Translations under genes and position numbers: made by a program
In this document: positions 6,284 through 8,653 of the stretch, piece by piece
Numbering within the stretch: the stretch's first letter is position 1
Layout of the letters: every line of letters starts with the position of its first letter
The notes under the pieces: generated by a model
Databases searched by the model: none
The model's input: only the letters and a program-made list of their open reading frames with translations
Told to the model about the DNA's origin: nothing
Source: Rhodospirillaceae bacterium
GTDB taxonomy: Bacteria > Pseudomonadota > Alphaproteobacteria > DSM-16000 > Inquilinaceae
NCBI GenBank assembly: GCA_020425485.1
Contig: JAGQRL010000173.1
Location: forward strand, 1-8,653
Reading direction: 5' to 3'
DNA: 8,653 nucleotides

Positions 6284-7387
6284 ATGAGCGACCACCGACC
6301 CAAGGGGACGGGCCTCAGGGAGAGCACGGCGTTGCTGATCGATTACCAGGATCGCATGTCGGAACGGCCGCGCGCGCTTGGCGGTCTCCGCGTCACCCCG
6401 CCGCTGCTGTCGCGCCTGGCGGAACTGCACGATCGCTACATGCGCGGCGCCCGCCAGGGCCGCCGGGCGGTGCTGCAAAACTGCGACCTGTCGGACCTCG
6501 ACATGTCGGGGCTCGATTTCAGCGCTGCGGAGTTCGTCTCCTGCGTCTTCACCGGTGCCGATCTGCGCAAGACCAAGATGCAGCACGCCAACATCTTCGG
6601 CAGCCATTTCGACCGCGCCAACCTGGCCGGGGCGGATTTCGCCCGGGCCGACCTGCGGGCCAGCCGCTTCGACGGCGCCGACCTGACCGCCACCGTGCTG
6701 GACCATGCCGACATGCGGCGCGGCGCACTCGTCACCGGCAGCGGCACGGCCGAACAGTCGGCCAAGTCCTCCAGCTTCCGGGCCGCCCTGCTGCGCGGCA
6801 CAAGGCTGACCCACAGCCGCCTGCGCGAAGCCGATTTCAGCCACGCCCTGCTGCGCGGCACCGACCTGTCGGGGGCGGATATCCGCGATACCACCTTCAC
6901 CGGGGCGGAAATCAGCGACACCCGCTTCCTCAACACCCAGGTGGCCAATGCCGATTTCCGCGGCAGCCTGCTGGACGACCTGGCCCGCAACTCCATCGAC
7001 CTGGAGAGGGTGCGCGCCCCGCAGGTGCGGCGGCCCACCCAGGCAGAGCTGCAGGACCTGGTGGACAACCATATGCTGTGGATCATGACCGGCATGGCCG
7101 AAGGCAAGCGGGCCGATCTCAGCAACCTGGACCTGTCGGACGCCGACCTGTCCGGCCTCAACCTCGCCGCCGCCAACCTGGAACTGTCGGTGCTGGCGCG
7201 GGCCACCTTGCGCGACTGCAGCCTGCTGGCCGTGAACCTGCGCAACGCCAACCTGGTGAGTGCCGATTTCGGCGGGGCGGATTTGCGCGGTGCGGACCTG
7301 CGGGGCACCAACCGACGCAACGCAAAGTTGGGAGACGCCAGGATGGGCCTTCTCCCCGGGGTGAATCTGCCTACGCGCCTGATCTGA
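6284..7387 (+). CDS. Two-module pentapeptide-repeat protein
   Basis: A protein of 367 residues dominated by A(D/N)Lxx pentapeptide repeats, which fold into a right-handed four-sided beta-helix. Residues 1-40 are not repetitive. A helical segment at about 40-62 (LLSRLAELHDRYM...GRRA) leads into repeats at about 63-235, such as ANLAGADFARADLRASRFDGADL split over 112-134. A second, similar helical segment at 252-277 (ELQDLVDNHMLWI...GKRA) leads into a second repeat block to about 350. A non-repeat, S/G-rich insertion at about 150-163 interrupts the first helix. There is no signal peptide or membrane segment, so it is probably cytoplasmic, and no enzyme motif. Repeat proteins of this kind act as scaffolds or, in the Qnr/MfpA case, as DNA mimics; here the helical insertions argue for a scaffold. 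ATG at 6284 is chosen, with GAAGGG 12 bases upstream; a GTG at 6275 would be too close to that site. It follows the 2TM gene by 26 bases. Confidence 0.92.
   Translation: MSDHRPKGTGLRESTALLIDYQDRMSERPRALGGLRVTPPLLSRLAELHDRYMRGARQGRRAVLQNCDLSDLDMSGLDFSAAEFVSCVFTGADLRKTKMQHANIFGSHFDRANLAGADFARADLRASRFDGADLTATVLDHADMRRGALVTGSGTAEQSAKSSSFRAALLRGTRLTHSRLREADFSHALLRGTDLSGADIRDTTFTGAEISDTRFLNTQVANADFRGSLLDDLARNSIDLERVRAPQVRRPTQAELQDLVDNHMLWIMTGMAEGKRADLSNLDLSDADLSGLNLAAANLELSVLARATLRDCSLLAVNLRNANLVSADFGGADLRGADLRGTNRRNAKLGDARMGLLPGVNLPTRLI
6784..6861 (+). repeat. 18-base direct repeat inside the pentapeptide gene
   Basis: An identical 18-base word, CGCCCTGCTGCGCGGCAC, occurs at 6784-6801 and 6844-6861. 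The copies start exactly 60 bases apart, or 20 codons. Twenty residues equal four pentapeptides, one full turn of the beta-helix. It encodes ALLRGT twice. This fits growth of the helix by copying whole turns, though shared codon preference could contribute. Confidence 0.7.
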
Positions 7388-7400
7388 AACGGCTTCCACC

Positions 7401-7440
7401 CCCCTGACCGGGCCTTTCGGGGACCCGGCCGGCGCCGGCC
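7401..7440. terminator. GC-rich dyad cluster after the pentapeptide gene, possible terminator
   Basis: Beginning 13 bases after the TGA, CCGGG (7408-7412) can pair with CCCGG (7424-7428), or CCCC (7401-7404) with GGGG (7419-7422). These alternatives exclude each other. They are followed at once by a perfect 14-base palindrome, GGCCGGCGCCGGCC (7427-7440). No T-run follows, so an intrinsic terminator is uncertain. The cluster probably separates the upstream transcript from pccA, or forms alternative structures in a shared leader. Confidence 0.35.
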
Positions 7441-7450
7441 GTGTCGATCT

Positions 7451-7501
7451 CCTAGCCGAATTGCACGCCTAGAGATTGCAGAGTTTTCGCTGCGGTTGCA
7501 C
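7451..7501 (+). promoter_or_regulatory. TTGCA box cluster upstream of pccA, candidate operator
   Basis: TTGCA occurs three times in 40 bases: 7461-7465, 7476-7480 and 7496-7500. The first two are each preceded by CCTAG (7451-7455 and 7468-7472), making a near-tandem repeat CCTAG-N5-TTGCA and CCTAG-N3-TTGCA. TTGCAC recurs exactly 35 bases apart. The AT content here is high for this genome. Short-chain fatty acyl-CoA regulators (the ScfR group with PccR, and the related RamB and PrpR) recognise TTTGCAAA-like sites, and PccR controls propionyl-CoA carboxylase genes in Rhodobacter. These boxes could be degenerate half-sites. No full TTTGCAAA is present and no convincing -35/-10 pair was found, so this is a suggestion only. 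Confidence 0.35.
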
Positions 7502-7563
7502 ACTGCGCCGTTGAAACTCAGCCGTATCCGCCCACTCGGAGCAGGATGCGGTACAGCACAATT

Positions 7564-7572
7564 GGGGGAGGG
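7564..7572 (+). promoter_or_regulatory. Ribosome binding site fixing the GTG start of pccA
   Basis: GGGGGAGGG lies 5 bases before the GTG at 7578. It is the best ribosome site on the plus strand of the window and supports the non-ATG start. The conserved (V/M)F-x-K-L-L-I-A-N-R-G-E-I-A opening begins at that same codon. Confidence 0.8.
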
Positions 7573-7577
7573 CGCCC

Positions 7578-8653
7578 GTGTTCACCAAGCTGCTGATCGC
7601 CAACCGCGGAGAGATCGCCTGTCGCGTGATCCGAACCGCCCGGCAGATGGGCATCAGGACGGTTGCCGTCTGCTCAGATGCCGACATTGATGCCCTGCAT
7701 GTGCGCATGGCAGACGAGGTCGTGCCGATCGGCCCCGCGCCGTCCTCCCAGTCCTACCTGGTGGGCGACAAGATCATCGAGGCGTGCAAGTCCACCGGCG
7801 CCCAGGCGATCCATCCCGGCTACGGCTTCCTGTCGGAAAACGCGGCCTTCCGCCAGCGCGTGGAAGCCGAAGGGCTGGTGTTCCTCGGCCCCACCGCCGA
7901 GGCCATGGCGGCCATGGGCGACAAGATCGAGTCGAAGAAGCTGGCGCAGGAAGCCGGCGTCAGCTCGGTGCCCGGCCATCTTGAGCCGCTGAAGGACGCC
8001 GACGAGGCGGTCGAGGTGGCGCGCAAGATCGGCTACCCGGTGATGCTGAAGGCATCGGCTGGCGGCGGCGGCAAGGGCATGCGCATCGCCCACAACGACG
8101 ACGAGGCGCGCGAGGGCCTGCGCTCGGCCACGGCGGAGGCGATCAACGCCTTCGGCGACGACCGGGTGTTCTGCGAGAAGTTCATCGAACAACCCCGCCA
8201 CATCGAAATCCAGGTGCTGGCCGACCACCACGGCAACTGCGTGTACCTGCACGAGCGCGAATGCTCCATTCAGCGCCGCCACCAGAAGGTGATCGAAGAG
8301 GCCCCCTCGCCGTTCCTCGATGCCGCCACCCGCCGCGCCATGGGCGAACAGGCCGTGGCCCTGGCCAAGGCGGTGGGCTACCGCTCGGCCGGGACGGTGG
8401 AGTTCATCGTCGACAAGGACCGCAACTTCTACTTCCTGGAGATGAACACCCGCCTGCAGGTGGAGCATCCGGTGACCGAGCTGATCACCGGGCTGGACCT
8501 GGTGGAGTGGATGATCCGGGTGGCCCGCGGCGAGAAGCTGCCCTTCACCCAGGAGGAGGTTCCGCTTGAGGGCTGGGCGATCGAGGCGCGCGTCTACGCC
8601 GAAGATCCGCTGCGCGGCTTCCTGCCCTCCATCGGCCGCCTCACCCGCTACCG
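7578..8653 (+). CDS. pccA: Propionyl-CoA carboxylase alpha subunit, biotin carboxylase part (3' truncated)
   Basis: The frame is open from GTG at 7578 to the window edge, covering 358 complete codons. This is the ATP-dependent biotin carboxylase portion of an acyl-CoA carboxylase alpha subunit, which carboxylates biotin before transfer to propionyl-CoA. The N-terminal domain opens FTKLLIANRGEIACRVIRTA and carries HPGYGFLSEN (79-88). K116 and K158 match the ATP-binding lysines of E. coli AccC. The ATP-grasp glycine loop is KASAGGGGKGMR (158-169). Then come H208 in RHIEIQV, HERECSIQRRHQKVIEEAPS (225-244) with K237, E275, and LEMNTRLQVEHPVTE (287-301) with E288, R292 and E296. All catalytic residues seen are intact. 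The ending FLPSIGRLTRY is typical of propionyl- rather than acetyl-CoA carboxylase chains. That typing, and meaB nearby, favour pccA over accC or a methylcrotonyl-CoA subunit. The biotin carrier domain, expected about 300 residues further on, lies outside the window. Confidence 0.93.
   Translation, partial: MFTKLLIANRGEIACRVIRTARQMGIRTVAVCSDADIDALHVRMADEVVPIGPAPSSQSYLVGDKIIEACKSTGAQAIHPGYGFLSENAAFRQRVEAEGLVFLGPTAEAMAAMGDKIESKKLAQEAGVSSVPGHLEPLKDADEAVEVARKIGYPVMLKASAGGGGKGMRIAHNDDEAREGLRSATAEAINAFGDDRVFCEKFIEQPRHIEIQVLADHHGNCVYLHERECSIQRRHQKVIEEAPSPFLDAATRRAMGEQAVALAKAVGYRSAGTVEFIVDKDRNFYFLEMNTRLQVEHPVTELITGLDLVEWMIRVARGEKLPFTQEEVPLEGWAIEARVYAEDPLRGFLPSIGRLTRY

Noticed and set aside
6284..7387. 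Reading the pentapeptide protein as a Qnr/MfpA-type gyrase-protecting DNA mimic.
   Set aside because: Qnr and MfpA are shorter single-block proteins; this chain has two helix-led modules and a loop insertion and is not strikingly acidic overall, so the specific role cannot be claimed.
6254..7399. A 381-codon minus-strand frame with a repetitive QVGxxQ-like pattern.
   Set aside because: The apparent repeats only mirror the pentapeptide repeats on the other strand.
7511..7560. TTGAAA at 7511 as a -35 box for pccA.
   Set aside because: No -10-like hexamer occurs at 16-18 bases; the nearest candidate, TACAGC at 7552, is too far away.
7674..8468. A 264-codon minus-strand frame opposite pccA.
   Set aside because: The plus strand carries a textbook biotin carboxylase with all catalytic residues; the antisense product shows no domain.

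Overview
The window is a high-GC, densely coding stretch that looks like a chromosome segment of an alphaproteobacterium, probably in or near the Rhodospirillales. This rests on GC-rich third codon positions throughout, a MeaB and a biotin-carboxylase subunit of alphaproteobacterial type, a 2TM-domain protein and a helix-plus-pentapeptide-repeat protein. The taxonomic call is inference. I see no rRNA, tRNA, CRISPR array, insertion sequence or phage gene.

Layout from left to right: (1) bases 1-796 (+), the 3' part of meaB, the G-protein chaperone of methylmalonyl-CoA mutase, cut by the window edge. (2) 822-1682 (-), a Tat-signal metallophosphoesterase of the YkuE/YaeI type, convergent with meaB across a 25-base gap. 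(3) 1683-1863, a spacer with a strong stem-loop. (4) 1864-4401 (-), a large exported protein built of beta-propeller-like repeats, function unknown. (5) 4402-4619, a divergent intergenic region with a long interrupted inverted repeat. (6) 4620-5834 (+), a YcaD-like MFS transporter. (7) 5907-6257 (+), a small 2TM-domain membrane protein. (8) 6284-7387 (+), a two-module pentapeptide-repeat protein. (9) 7388-7577, a regulatory spacer with GC-rich dyads and three TTGCA boxes. (10) 7578-8653 (+), the N-terminal biotin carboxylase part of the propionyl-CoA carboxylase alpha subunit, pccA, cut by the right edge and starting at GTG.

The two end genes belong to one pathway: propionyl-CoA is carboxylated to methylmalonyl-CoA (Pcc), and methylmalonyl-CoA mutase, protected by MeaB, isomerises it to succinyl-CoA. 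The five genes between them have no evident link to that pathway. Four are envelope-associated (exported phosphoesterase, exported propeller protein, MFS carrier, 2TM protein) and one is a probable scaffold (pentapeptide repeat). No gap between genes exceeds 220 bases. I did not find a convincing new defence or mobile system. The best leads are the uncharacterised propeller protein, the dyad in its promoter region, the 2TM/pentapeptide pair, and the repeat-rich leader of pccA.
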